Assembly: GCF_020921035.1 (NCBI RefSeq)
Contig: NC_063158.1
Location: forward strand, 15,420,001 to 15,484,000
Length of the DNA stretch: 64,000 nucleotides
Direction of reading: 5' to 3'
Source: Rhodamnia argentea
Taxonomy: Eukaryota > Streptophyta > Magnoliopsida > Myrtales > Myrtaceae
Position 1 is the stretch's first letter. Each line of letters starts with the position of its first letter. Shown here in pieces: positions 23,371-36,086 of this stretch. The position numbers and the translations under genes are program-made. Under the pieces are notes generated by a model. The model was not told where the DNA came from and did no database searches. It saw only the letters and a list, made by a program, of their open reading frames with translations.

Positions 23371-26125
23371 TTTTTGCTGTTCCAGGACGGAGAGCAAACC
23401 AACAGGTACTTCTCTTGTCTCAGTCTCTCGACTCGTGTCGTCTACGAGTCTGCAAGCACCTTCAGGGCTGTGAGTTCTGGCTCTTACTCGGCTCTTCTGC
23501 AGCACTTTGAGGGCAGGGCTTCTGATATGGAGAAACTGAGAGAGTTGGAGCAGAAAGTGGAGCTTCTTGGTATTGACTGCGAGGCTCATACCAGGCCTGG
23601 ATTGAACAGCAACTTGGTTTGTCCAAAGGTTACTCCTTTCGCTGTGCCTGTGTTGGGGATGTTTATTCCGAGCATGTTGGTGCTTTGTGCCTCTTTATGA
23701 TTGAGGCCTCCATATTGTCCAAAGCGGGCATGTTGATTCTATGAGTTTGTTGTTCTAGTCATTGGGATTTTGCTTGTGTACCTGTCTTGTAGGGAGTTGG
23801 CAATGTGGAGGTGCTTCCGAATGGAGTGCGGTCAGGTAATGTGATTGCCATGAGTTTGTGAAGTATTAATACGAGTGCTTGGAGTTGGAACCAACAGTGA
23901 CTTCTCATCTATGCCTTTGCAGACAGTGGAAAATCATGTGATGGAGACTACGCAGCCATAGAGGTCGGTTCCGCTGTAGACATGACAGAAGAGAGCCTAA
24001 GGTTGGAACCCTTAAGCGATGAGGTACGCTCGTTAATCCCAATTTGGCATGCTCAATTATCTCTATTAGCTTTCAGGGAAGATTGTCTGTCTTTTGTTAA
24101 TTATCACCAAACCTGCATTATGAGTACTTGTGCTTTGTGGCATTTGAAAACTGATCTGAAATGTCAGACATTGCATCCTGCTGGCCATTAGAGGCAGCCG
24201 AATCTGAAGTAACATGCTTGGTTTGTAATGTAAGTTAGGGCTCTGGTTTGTAAGAACTGCAGAGGAAAGATTTGGAGAATGGAATCTTTCGCCTTCTCTT
24301 TGGGTTCTGGAAAGGTGACTCAATTGAATGGATGGATTCAAAAATCTCACCAGAGTGATTGTTTATAACATGCAACCTTTGGATTTGTGAAAGCATTTAC
24401 ATCAGCTAGCCTTGATTCAGCTACCAATAACAATCATCATGCGCTCCAAATGCGAGATCTCTCCATCAGTCGTACATTTTATTTATTGAAAAGAAGGATT
24501 TTATCATCGAAAGTTATAAGCAAGAGATCATTTATTCACACATGTATTTGTAAATTAGAATAATATCTCTTCAACAGCAATTACCACCTAATTAGTTGTA
24601 GCTCCCAACTGGTCAGAATGTAGAGTTTAGTACGTGAACAATTTTTGCTCATTTTAAAGAAAGTCAAGGTCACCACTATTGATGAGGGTACGAGCGATAT
24701 ATCTTACTGCAGGTAACAAATTAGTATGCAGAAAAGTTACCTGCGCCTATATGGTACATTGTACGGCTAATATTTAAGGTCAAATTGTGAAGTTGTCTTG
24801 CTTAATAACATGATCAACACATATTTGTGCACCCTTTTTTCAATGGAGTTGAGCATAGTTTACATGCCAATAACTTGATTTACTTTCCTCATTGTCTTCC
24901 GAGACTTTGACATAATGTGTTTGCACAGAACTTTGACTTTTGTAGCTAGCTCAAATTCCTCACTAATTGCTAGCATGCTGCGCAAAACATCTTCCCAGTG
25001 GATAGATGCTGTCAGTAGGAGCATTTTATTCACAAATGACAAGCCTTTCCTTTGTTCTTTTCTTTTTTCGGTTCCTTATTATTGCAGCCATTGCTTAAGA
25101 GTTTAAGCATTCATCATGTTCTTAGATCAGTTGAATTGGCTTTGGTGCTTATCTCTGATACGTGGGTAGAATTTTTGTACTGAAGAGTGCTACTAACTTA
25201 TGAGATTTTGTCCCCTTCAGATTATTGGCTACTTTGCGGAACGAAAAATATTGGAGGAAACTCTTCAAAGAAATGGAGTCAAACAAGTATCAGGCAAACA
25301 GGTTTCCTATCGTAATTGCTTCCGCTATGACTTGCAATGTGATTCGGATTCGACCGAATGGATCCAGAATTTTCTATTTGTCAAAAGAAAAAAAGGGCTG
25401 CTTTTACTTGATTAATTAGGATTTAATAGATGCTGTGCTTGATAGAAAATTTTTACCATCCCCAACATGTTCACATGCTACTTGTGGAGTTTGCCTCTTA
25501 CTTATAACGACGGAACAACGGACTTTAGATTGAGATATTGTATCAGCGTAGACTTAGCGTAGATACTGATATCGTTTTTATGGGGTGGTAATCTTCCGCG
25601 GTCTTAGTCACACTTTCTATAATGCTCTTTTAAGAAACCAGAAGATAGCAGTTTTAATGTGTATTTCTGATCTGAAATGAGTATCAGATCAGACTAACCA
25701 CTTTGAAACTTTCTTCCAGAGTGAAATTTGTTTTACTTACAAAAGGAAAGGACAAATTGTGAGTTGCAAGTATCGGACCTTGGACAAGAAATTTCGACAG
25801 GTAGATTCTCTTGCCTCGGTATTGTAAGGACATTTTGGTTAAGAGTAATAATATTCCAGCATGCATCTTAAATATGTTTTGGTATTTTGAACTGAAGAAG
25901 TGGGATTGCTTATGGATGCAAGTTTAGTTCTTCTGAAGACTGAGAAGTAAATCACTGAAGAGTGAAATGGAAAACCACTGATATTAACAGCAACTGTGAA
26001 ATTTGGTGCCACATATTTGTGATAATATAAATCACTACAGGCTGTGAGAAAATTCTATGCCTTGGTTCCATAGATTTTCCAATCAAGTCCTTTGAACTTC
26101 TTTAAATTTCTGCAACTTCTTTTAG

Positions 26126-26260
26126 CTCCAAAACTGGTTTGTCGGGGCTGACAAAGATCGTCTTTACTTGCATTTGTTGAAGAACCAGGAAAAGCATTTT
26201 TTGTATATTCGTCAAGGTGACATGACATGGATGTGCTGTGGATATTGGGCCCATAGTTAA
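26126..26260 (+). other. Coding-like segment inside intron 6, copy B
   Basis: An open stretch of 44 codons (LQNWFVGADKDRLYLHLLKN...) begins right after a 'ttttag' acceptor-like site and ends in TAA. The copy A partner (12478-12662) is disrupted. It is not recognised as part of a primase. Confidence 0.35.
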
Positions 26261-26832
26261 CAAATCAACTCAATACCCGCTCATACCATCTCTTCAGTTT
26301 ATGTAGTACTGCTTCTGATTGAAATCATTTATGGTTTAACGGTTTAATAGAAACAACCATACGTTTTTGGTGAAATGGTAAAGCATCTGAGAAAGTATGC
26401 ATGTCTAATGTGTACATATATATCATGTACTGGTATTGGCTCAATATTTGGTTTACTTAGTTCCTCAATCTGTGTTTCTAGATGGACAAGCCTGAAATAA
26501 GATGCATACGAGCATCAGAAACCTATTTTCTAGTCCGAATCACATGGTATTTCATATGTTTAGAACTCTATGTGGCCTTCATTAGAGGCTAGACAGATCT
26601 TTTCATCTGCATCAATAATATGTTCATGTTTCAACAATGGACCTTTCTGCCAATACCGCATATCAGTTTCCATCTGGCCATGCTTCATTATTTCAATTTA
26701 AGAAATTTCTGGAAGTTTCTTACAAGAGTTGTCTTTCTGCTATGGACTTTCAGGAGAAGGGTGTCATTAAGGCATTCTATGGACTAGATGACATATCAGA
26801 AGCAGATGAAATCATCATTGTAACTTTTTCTT

Positions 26833-26891
26833 ACCCTCCCTCCCTCCCTCCCTCTCCCTCCCTCCCTTCCTCCCTCCCTCCCTCCCTCCCT

Positions 26892-26922
<31 letters not shown>
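26833..26922 (+). repeat. (CCCT)n(CT)n microsatellite in intron 7, copy B
   Basis: Tandem CCCT units, interrupted once or twice, pass into CT units. The tract fills most of the 124-bp intron between exons 7 and 8. Copy A has (CT)n(CA)n at the same point. Confidence 0.9.
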
Positions 26923-27421
26923 ATATCTGAATGTCTGTTATAGGTTGAAGGTGAAATTGATAAGCTCTCAATGGAGGAAGCTGGCTTTATAAACTGTGTA
27001 AGTGTTCCTAGCGGCGCCCCATGTAAAGTTTCCGACAAACAATTGCCTTCTCCGGACAAGGTTGGTTACTTGTTTTAGGCATATCCTATTTTGATTTTAA
27101 TTTAAAGTTCACACTTTAACATGCCGAAACTTAGGTCTTTCCATTTTCCACCACTGACCATCTCTTATCAAGTGAACTCTTGAATGAGAGGCGATGGTTA
27201 TTTTTTCTAATTATAGAAAGCTTATCTGTGGAAATGCTTTAGGTGACATTGTAGATGCCTTGTCTTTTAGTTTTGAGCTCCTTTGATAGATGGGTTTGGC
27301 ACCCTCTTGGTGCCTTTGATTACAGACTTTAGTCACTGCCTTCGCCCTCGCCTTGTAGACTTTGACCAACAAAATTACTGCATGGAAATTGATGCTGAGA
27401 ACAATAACATAGCAAATTACT

Positions 27422-27814
27422 GGGAAAAGTATACTAGAAGTGCTATAACTTTTGTACGGCGTTCACTTGAGTGCCATAACTTTCAAAATGTTCATTTAAG
27501 TGCCATGACTTTCAAAAATCGTTCACTTGAGTGCTATGTTGACGTGAACGACGGAAAAGCTGATGTGGCAGCCGGAAAGCTGACGTGATAGCTAGAAAGC
27601 TTACGTGGCTCGCTGGGAAGATGATGTGACACGTCGGAAAGCTAACGTGATACGCTGTAAAAGTTATTGTAGCACTCAAGTGAACGATTTTGCTCCAACA
27701 TGGCACTCAAGTGAACGATTTTTGAAAGTTATGGCACCTAAGTAAACGTTTTGAAAGTTATGGCACTCAAGTGAACGCCGTATACAAGTTATGGTACTCA
27801 TGTGTACTTATCCC
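27422..27814. mobile_element. MULE-type MITE, family 3, 393 bp (copy B only)
   Basis: Left end GGGAAAAGTATACTAGAAGT and complement of right end GGGATAAGTACACATGAGTA are inverted repeats, continuing into shared GGCGTTCACTTGAGTGCC. Flanks CAAATTACT (27413-27421) and CAAATTACC (27815-27823) form a 9-bp target duplication with one mismatch. Copy A shows the empty site 'gcaaattaccattcc' near 14643. Insertion therefore followed the duplication, or precise loss occurred in A. Confidence 0.8.
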
Positions 27815-29858
27815 CAAATTACCAATCCGCTAAGTCAATAGGGCATTCACTTGCTGCAGACAAGAAAAGAAGGATTTCTTCAATTACTCTCTCCTCCTTT
27901 TGGTTGACCTTATTGCAGAAAGTTTGGCAATTGAATGAGAACTTCCTTTCCGAAGGTAGTGTAAAAGCTGTAGCTTCGTCGCATCGGATAATCGTACAGC
28001 TTTAAATCTGGCAGTGGTGATTTCTATTTCCATCTGCATTAGTTCTGATAGGTGGAGGCCATACAACTGATGAAGTATGTATGAATGTTCGTGTGAGTCT
28101 GGGTTCCACCATCAGAGAATAAAAGATTTTCTACTGTCGACACCGCTGTTTCCCTTTAATATCCTGCAATGCTGCGTACTTTTGGTTGCGCATTTCATTG
28201 CTGGAATTTGATTATCACAGTTAGTTAACTATTTGTTACTCATTCTGCTGTTCATGTGAATGTTGATAGGACAAGGCTTTTCAATACTTATGGAACTGCA
28301 AGGATTACTTGGATAAGGTGCGTAAACCCCGTGCATGCCTTTCTTGTGCACATTTTCATTCCTAAAAGATTGCTTCATATGTATTTGTTTCTGTTTTCTA
28401 TAACATCTCAGGCTTCTCGAATAATCCTGGCAACTGATGGCGACGCACCTGGTCAAGCTTTGGCAGAGGAGCTTGCAAGGCGCCTTGGAAAACAAAGGTC
28501 AAAGTTGTTTGACTGACTACTCGTCTTACTTACAATTCATACGGTTAATGCGTCCTTAGTTTGCATATTATGATAAGTAAAAACTGGTTGGTAGAAATCT
28601 ATTGCCATTATTTGTGTTAGTGCAACCCTCTTGAGGCTATCTAAATGGTGAAAATGCTGACCCTGCCGAATCACCGATGTTATTAAAAAGAAGAAGAAAA
28701 GCATGAGCAGTTATCTAGTGAACAAGAACAAGTGTGTGCAATGCCACAAATTGCACAGTAGTTACTAGTTACTGCTTTGTCTTCGGGGCAAGCCTCGGCT
28801 TAACACTGAGGTTATCCATTAGAGACCAGAAGTTTACAAGGTTTCGGCCGTGGAAACTGCCTCTTTGTGCCAACCGTATCCGTTCCTGTTTTCACCTGGA
28901 AAAATTACTCCTTTTGTATTCTGAATGTTCAGATGTTGGAAGGTAAATTGGCCGAAAAAGGATGACAGCGGTAGCTTCAACGATGCAAATGAGGTTACTC
29001 TCTCTCTCTCTCTTTCTCTCGCTCTCAATATTCGGGATCCTCTGTGATTCTGTAGAAGACTTCTTTTGATGGTGTTGTTTGAAATTGTTTTTGTGCTAGG
29101 TTCTCAAGCATTTAGGACCTACTGCCCTCAGGGAAGTAATTGAACATGCAGAGGCAATGTCTCCCACATACTCCGAACCAAGTAACGCTTAATATATCAG
29201 AGGGGAACATTCTACTGGAAGCTATGAAGTCTTCTCTAGTCGTTCACCTTATAATGTATTACGACTCTCTCCGACCAAACTAAGGAAAAAGTAGTACAAC
29301 TCTCTCTCTCTCTCTCTCTATGCCGATTATATTGTGGATGCCATTGTTATTGATCAGCAATTGGTTTTGTTTACACTTGTGGGTTATCCAATTTGCCAAC
29401 AGAAGCATTTCTACTCTTGTTTCAATCAATTTTTTCTTTTTCCTTTTTTTTTTGGTTTATATACGTCATCTTTGTCATTTAGTTAACTCTTTTTTTTTTT
29501 TGGTCCAAATCATTTAGTTAGTTTATGTGACTGCATTTGGGCGAAAATAGGATATCTGTCATAAAATCTTTACCGAATCTTTCACAAAGAAAGGGATAAG
29601 TGCACTAGAAACTCTAAAACTTTTTCATGAAAGTGCCATTGAGTACCGATGTTTTCATAAAACGCAATGAGTTCCTAAAGTTTGCCGAATTAGTGCAATC
29701 AAGTTTTTCCCTATCAAAATTGATGGATGGAAAATGATGAGGCGGCTTCTTCTTCTTTTTCCCGTTCGTTTATCTCTCCTATGGGAGGAAACTAAATTGA
29801 GTCTTTTGTATGTGCATAGCAACCCCGTTTTGTTCCCCTCTAGTGACGCAAAACGATG

Positions 29859-32240
29859 TAATTTTGAAAGCTTGCCTCAAATTGAAGCAGTAGATCAGAG
29901 ACTGTCTTTTGTGTGTTTTCCCCAAATTGAACCAAATAGCCCCAAATTCCCCTTCTTCGGTTCAGCCCTAAGTTCCACGTCTTCTTCGTTTGATTGCACG
30001 CACAAATTGGACCGTACGAAAGACGCTTGCAAAGTTTTTTTTTTTTTGGGTTGAAAGTAGGGGTGTCAAATGGATGGATGGGTCGGATTGATCCATTTAA
30101 TCCTTTTTGACTTATATTAATCCAGTGCAAATTCAATTATCCATACCTAACTCATACTCGATCCATGCTTTTTAAACATTTATATATTTAACCAAATCGT
30201 ACAATACTTATTTCTTATAAGTTGATTAAAAAAAATGATACAGCTAAAAAAAATATTTAACCAAACCATACAATACAAATTCTGTGAATTTTTTATTACA
30301 ATTTTTTTAATTTTTTCAAATTTTTAAAATTTATGAAGTGTTTTAATTTTAATTTTAATTTTAATTTCTCTTTTCTTTTCTTTTTTTTCTTTTTTCCTCC
30401 TTTCTCCTCCCTTCGCCGTCTACAACCTCCCTTCTCTGTCTACAAGTCGATATTCAAGGCTTTGGTGAAGGGGGGAAGCTCGGCAACCTGTCGTGTCCCG
30501 GTGAGGCTTAAGCTCGGATCTAGGCGAGCTCGAGCCCAAATCCCGATGAGCCTTGAGTTCACCCGAGGCCGGCGAGCTCAAGGCTCGCCCGATCCCGACC
30601 GGCAAGCTTGAGGCCGGATCCCGATGAACCCCGAGCTCGCCTAGGCTCGACCACCTAGGGCGAGCTTGCCGGTAGCCGTCGTTGGCTCGTGGCTACCAAC
30701 GTAGAAGAAATAAGAAAGTGGAAAGAAAAGAAAAAATTGTTTTAATCCAATTTTTCAAACTTAAAATTAAAACATAAATCGATATATCTAAATGTTCAAG
30801 AATCATAACTAAAATTTTTTGAGATACTTGATCTTCAACTATTCTTGCAAATTTTAATTAAAAAGAGATAAAGTTTGGGTTTGTAACACTAGTTCAAGAT
30901 ATTCTGAGACAAAATGTTTCAGGACAATTACAAAAAAATAAGTGAGCCATGAAGTATCAATCCGTCTAAGTTGGTGACTTAAATGTTGAATCGTTATACT
31001 TGATGGTATGCTATATCGAAAACATGTTGCATTTCAATTGTGGGCTTCTACACCGACATCATTTCTATGGGCTCTACGACTATCTGACGCCCAGCCGATT
31101 TTCGGTGTCAACACCATGCAACGATATTTTCCTGAAATCCCGAATATATATTTGTACTCACAATCAATTGAGGGCAAGTCATTGCGCCAACTACCACCTT
31201 AATTTGTAGCAACGATGAAAAGCCAAGATAGAAAACGCATGCCCGTTCGCTGCAGCTTCTAGAAATTGCTCCTCGTTTCCTCTCTTTGAAAATGAAAACG
31301 AAGCATGCAAAAAAAAAAAAAAAAAACCATGAAAGTAACTTCCGAATGGCTCTATAATCAGTATTTCTATAAATTGGAAATGCCGGTGCTGAATAAAAGC
31401 CAAACGGTGGAAATTGTAAAAAATTTCACAAAAGAGTAAAAAGTAAAAGAAATCACGAGTGTAAGCAACACAGGTGAACCTAATTGCCCCATTTAGGCCC
31501 ACTTAGAGACCATTGTCTTTGGGCCACTTGACCGTGGTCAAAAGAACACTGATGGGCCTCTCGGCGGCTCCTCCCGCCGTTACGTTCCGGTCAGTTGCTG
31601 CCTGAGAACTATCGATACCGGTATCGACACGCGATACGACATATCGCCATATTATTATTAAAAATAGAGAATTTCGACACGTTGAGACATGTTATATATT
31701 AAATGTATATTTTTAATAAATTTATATTTTGATCTTTAATTTATTGAAAAGGGATTAAAATAGCGTATCGGGATGTTTGACTCACATGTTGCTAGCGTAT
31801 CTAGAATGCTGGTAATGGCCGGTCATGGCCAGTCACATATCGGTGAGTGTCGAGAGAGTATTGGACACGTACTGAGCGTAAGTGCTTCATGGACTGCTAC
31901 ACGTCAAGGTGCAGCCACCCCGCCGTTGTTCTTGCTCATCCATGGTCAGGTGCCTCTAGATCATGGAGGAGGTAGAACATCAAATCGAACACAAAGCTGA
32001 GGTGGAAGATGAAGGGGCCGCGAGGCTAAGGTCCTTATGCGATTTCAGTTACTGCTTGGGTGTTCTTAAGGATTAAATCGTTCGTTTGAGCTGATGGGTC
32101 ATGAAACCCTGTTGATTGAGTTCGAAGTCTTACTTCCCACCGCGATTGCCATCGTTTGGATGATGCGTTTGCTTTGTTACGGAGAACTATTTGCTGCCCT
32201 GCGATTTGGGATGGGAAAGAATTGAGATCAAGATCTTCTC
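29859..32240. other. Intergenic DNA with MITE fragments and GC-rich islands
   Basis: An orphan TAGGGGTGTCAAATGG terminus lies at 30058 (compare 62611-62984). A GC-rich, internally repetitive block occupies 30470-30690, and a 'tatcgataccggtatcg' palindrome lies near 31610-31630. No convincing gene was seen. Confidence 0.4.
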
Positions 32241-32777
32241 GTCTCGCATTGTGAAGAAAATGATCACCCCGATTCCTCCGGTGTTTCGTTGGTCCTAGCC
32301 CCAGTGGTTGGTGCAGTTGCCTTCTTCTCGTCGGTTTTGACGTGGAAGATCTCGACTCAGTTTGCTTTAACTTTCCTTGTTGGGATCCTTGGAGTTTGTG
32401 TCAGGTTCCTCTCACATGGTTTTCTTGTCTGCCGTAGGTATTGGTGTTCTTATGGTCCTGAAGACTACCGAGACGATGAGTCTGGTGTTGTTGACACTTC
32501 GAGCGTGAAGCCTGTATTAGGGAAGGGGAGTAGGCCTGGAAGACGTCCCAGGATGAGGGGACTCGTTTGCCAGAAAGTGATGTCTATGCTTTACGTTGCA
32601 ATACCTATAGATGATATGATGCAGCACCGCATGGAGCTGGTGCAGAGGCACGGGGGGCCCCTCAACCGTGATGATTTTCTCTGTAGGAACGATGATCGTA
32701 ATATGGAAAGGCTTGTTCACAATTCTTCACATGAGTTGGATGAAGATGATGAATGCAGTGTAGAGATATGGATGTGA
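32241..32777 (+). pseudogene. Unrecognised coding-like segment
   Basis: An open frame runs from a stop just upstream (near 32224) to the TGA at 32775-32777. It includes a hydrophobic stretch (VVGAVAFFSSVLTW... LVGILGVCVRFL) followed by a charged region with GRRPRMRG and an acidic tail LDEDDECSVEIW. No ATG opens the frame. I do not recognise the family. It may be an exon of the same decayed gene as the fragments at 34012-35104. Confidence 0.3.
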
Positions 32778-34011
32778 CATCATCAGAAGTATGTCTTCTC
32801 CTATCACGAGGGCACTAATACAGAACCTTTTATAATGGGCATACAGACAAATTGGCAACTGGAACAGATGCTGCATCATGGGCAGAATGGCTCCGTTGCT
32901 ATGCATTCATCCTTTGGCAGGAATAAGCTGAAGCTACCCTCTCTTTCCCCCATCAGCCAACCACCCACATGGAGGAAAAGGAAAGATGGTCAAAACTATT
33001 CGAAAATTGAAATTGATATCAAACAAGTTGCCCAAGGATAGAGAGCACTGTGAGCATGATAATAGTCGGGATACATGCGTCTGGTTAATACTGTTGTCCC
33101 AGGAAAATGTTAGGAACATGAGAGAATGATAGTGTCACCAGAGGTGAGGTAATCATCTTTTCCCTAATGAAATAGTAGTTGATAAGAAGTGGGATGATTG
33201 TGGGCTTGACTGTAGGTTTCTGGTATTGCTTTTATATACCAAGTGAGTACCATAGCAATGGCACCATTTAGTTTCTGGATTCCGTGCCTGTGCTTATGAC
33301 AATTACCAACTTAATTCAGACGTTAGGCTTGCCTCTGACAATAGCACAAGGATTCTTAGTATCTATAACTGCTGACCTGTTTTTTGAGACTGGATGGTAT
33401 CCAAAACCTGTTTGAGTTATGATATCTTTTCTCGACATTATCCCTGATGCACCTTACTTGCTTTCGATACCTCCCATAATGCCATTCCATTTGCCTGGAT
33501 CATTTCCTTCTCCCTCATCTGTCAAAGTATTCGTAAATTGATTGGTCCCCTTTTCTAGTGGATGATTGTTCCTTCAAGGTCTCTGTTATGAGGTAAACCA
33601 TGTTATAATTTCCTTGAGTTATTAGGGAAGAAAAAGAGAAGTGAAAAATATGAATGTTGAGCTCATCCTATTTTCAGAGAGGCATTTCGATGTTGACTAC
33701 TATTATGCCTCTGGCGTGTTTGTTGTGCTTGGATAAGAAATCTTCTAAAGCGAAGCTGCCATTCTGGTGTACAGAGAGAGATGTTTAGGCTTTTAGGCTT
33801 CATCTTGTGCTGCACAAGAACAAATGCAGTTGAGGAGTTACATGCAAGTATTTGTTGACCAGATTATTTCAGAGAATGGTGGTTACCCCGTATAGGTATA
33901 GTTAACCAAATCTAAAATCTGAAATCTAAAATTGTCCTTCTTGAATTGTAATTTGTTGATGGCCTTAAAAAGTATAGTTGCTCAGAACTTCGATGCCTCT
34001 CTTGTCTTGCA

Positions 34012-35104
34012 GATGCTTTGACTAATGGTATGAAGTCTTTGCCAACAGCTGGTCCCGAACCCCAGGCTGCAATTGAGTCTTACCACCTGAGATCGAAGTT
34101 ATAAGCTTTTAGACAATCAATATTGCAAGAATTGATTGGTTGATCCAAATGTTGGCAACTGAATACCACCCTTTATTTCGGTCCTGAACTCATCAGGAAC
34201 ATCATTAGCATCCAAGGTTATAGGCAGGCCTTGCTTTCTCTACTGCAGAAAGCCCCCGACGATCCTATTGTTCCTGATCATGCCATTTTACGCACAACCC
34301 AGTTGCATCAGGAAATTAAAGGCTTGGAAGAGTTGTCTAATAGTGGGCTGCTGCAACCTCTTCCTGCTCAAGCGGATGCGCAGCTTGCTGACTATGTTCA
34401 GCTTTTTCCGCCTCCTTAACTTTGCAACCAGGGAGTACCTCAGATGTGCTGATCAAAGCATTTTTATTCAGATGGCAAGGCCTATAGTCTGCTGTCTAGT
34501 CTGGCGGACTCGGGAGAGATACCATGGCCTAAGCATGCAGAGAGCTTTAAGGCAATATCATTATGATTCGGAATCACAGATACTCCGCTTGAGCAGGTAT
34601 CTTGTCATATATATATACTTTCAACTGCTCAGAAGGTGCTGAGGAAGATGTATTGCAAAAGAAAATTTTGTTAGTTGTTCACAAGTTGCTGGTTTCTTTC
34701 ATTGTTTTTATCTTGCTAAGTTCGGTTTGTCGTATATCTACTCTTCGGCTTATTTATTTGAGATTGAGTGATCCCCTTGGACTGCAGAAGCGCCGGGGGT
34801 TGAAGTTCGATCCCTGTTCATTGATCCGGCTCGTGGACAGTCGAGGAGGTTGCTCATCCTTTCCCGCGGTGCAAGCGCCTTCGTTAACTTAATCTCTTTG
34901 CACCCGCCGGCAATGACATTCATACACCACTCGAAGCCAATAGCTGAAATGAGTTGGAAGAGCATCGGTTTAAAGGAGTCCGATTCCGTGCAAGGTTGGT
35001 GGCTTCAGCTTCTGCTACAGCTCCGCTGTACAGCTTTGCTTGATGCTGCACAATCCTCTGTGGTTGCTGGAAATGTTATCAATAGTTTTGAAGTTACCAG
35101 CTAA
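34012..35104 (+). pseudogene. Exon-like fragments of an unrecognised protein
   Basis: The segments are 34012-34104 (ALTNGMKSLPTAGPEPQAAI), 34190-34419 (ISIQGYRQALLSLLQKAPDD, then HQEIKGLEELSNSGLLQPLP and ADYVQLFPPP with a stop), 34470-34570 in another frame (YSLLSSLADSGEIPWPKHAE), and 34788-35104 (EAPGVEVRSLFIDPARGQSR, then LISLHPPAMTFIHHSKPIAE). The composition is clearly protein-like and helical. Consecutive pieces change frame without visible splice sites, for example at 34419-34440. This looks like a decayed multi-exon gene whose family I could not name. Confidence 0.4.
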
Positions 35105-35144
35105 TTGAAGCATTTCGCGCGAGAATTACCGCACGTCGCAATGA

Positions 35145-35150
35145 CACGTG
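35145..35150. promoter_or_regulatory. CACGTG G-box
   Basis: A palindromic CACGTG about 0.95 kb upstream of the predicted start of transcription of the CHY-RING gene. It is one of three (others at 35327 and 35807). bZIP and bHLH factors, including ABA-responsive ones, bind this core. Confidence 0.4.
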
Positions 35151-35326
35151 ACATAACATAGCAAATCAATCAAAGGTTTCAACCCAAAAACAAAAAAATA
35201 ATAAAAATTCAAAGGCGAGTGATTTCAATATCGAAATGTCATGTAAGATGACAAGTATAATACGCGAGCAAGATGATTTGGTTAGTCATGCCACGTCGGT
35301 CGTGTACTTAAAAGCATAAAGTACTT

Positions 35327-35332
35327 CACGTG
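35327..35332. promoter_or_regulatory. CACGTG G-box
   Basis: Second CACGTG upstream of the CHY-RING gene, in 'cttcacgtgagc'. Confidence 0.4.
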
Positions 35333-35806
35333 AGCAAGGTACTTAGTGAATTTAATTCTTCTGATTAGTGACCAATCAAATTAAAACATATCATTTGATC
35401 AAAAAAAAAATCCATACCATAATCGACTGATGTTACAAGTGATTCGATCGCCTTTTAGATTGGATCTTAGAAGACAATGACCATTCGAATTAGGTTAATT
35501 AATATCCGGATAGACTTGATTTGGAATCATTCGATTTAATTAATATTCAGATAGACTTGATTAGGAATCATTCGATTTTCAAAGCATTGATCGCCCAACA
35601 GAAAGCAATAATTTCGTTTCACATTTGAAAATTTTGTTTCTTTGTAATCTTTTTCGAATTTTTTCAACCGACCAAAACATTAAGCCGGAACTCTAATGAC
35701 GACCGTCGACGTCACTGTCAACCGCCCTTGTCCTTTGGTCGGATTTGTCAACAGCCTTCTCGGACGCAAGAAAATATCTCAGGCGATCTTCCCCAAATTG
35801 TCGTGA

Positions 35807-35812
35807 CACGTG
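35807..35812. promoter_or_regulatory. CACGTG G-box in GACACGTGTC palindrome
   Basis: Third and closest G-box, about 280 bp before the TATA box and embedded in GACACGTGTC, a good ABRE-like context. RZFP34/CHYR1-type genes are known to respond to ABA and drought, so the site is plausible. Confidence 0.5.
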
Positions 35813-36086
35813 TCGCCGGCCAACGGACAACTTAGCTGTATCGTAGTCAGCAAACCCCGCCGTTGATGTCAAGCCAACGGATCTTCTATCGTCTACTCGC
35901 GTGACCACGCCGAAGACCGTGATCAAACGGTTGTTATTGCTCTACAGCTTCATCATGCGGAACCCGCCATATATCTCAGCCGTTGGATTGATCAACAGGT
36001 GCTTACGTAATTTCATACGCGAGCTGTTTAGAGATAAAAGCGGAAAGCCGCTGTGGCCTGTTCAATACAGCCGTCGTTTTCCGACC

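Larger units (their letters stand above)
23371..29192 (+). pseudogene. TWINKLE-like primase, copy B (5' part damaged)
   Basis: Exon equivalents are 23527-23628 (with an upstream open frame from 23371), 23793-23835, 23913-24023, 25221-25301, 25720-25800, 26754-26819, 26944-27060, 28270-28317, 28412-28497, 28933-28993 and 29100-29192. Exons 5-12 have exactly the copy A lengths, GT..AG borders and an open frame, keeping EGEID and DGDAPGQ. The 5' half is broken. A deletion removed exon 2 with one zinc-finger cysteine, 9 bp (Gly-Trp-Ala) are missing from exon 3, and the exon 4 acceptor 'ctag' of copy A reads 'ctat' (23909-23912). Joining exon 1 to 3 shifts the frame. Translation from the Met at 23982 would give a 224-residue TOPRIM-only protein without zinc finger. 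It is most likely a pseudogene, though exons 5-12 look conserved. Confidence 0.65.
19418..29858 (+). repeat. Segmental duplication, copy B
   Basis: This is the partner of 1049-18395 in direct orientation. It carries the second TWINKLE-like gene (23371-29192). The sequence 21855-23370 is not matched in copy A, so the upstream part of the gene has been replaced or heavily rearranged in one copy. It has its own insertion at 27422-27814. Confidence 0.85.

Noticed and set aside
25225..25419. Frame reading FPIVIASAMTC after exon 5 of the primase copies, suggesting a frameshift
   Set aside because: Exon 5 ends at a good donor (25301/25302) and the true continuation (SEICFTYKRKGQ) begins at 25720 in phase. 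The frame is intron read-through, seen identically in copy A.
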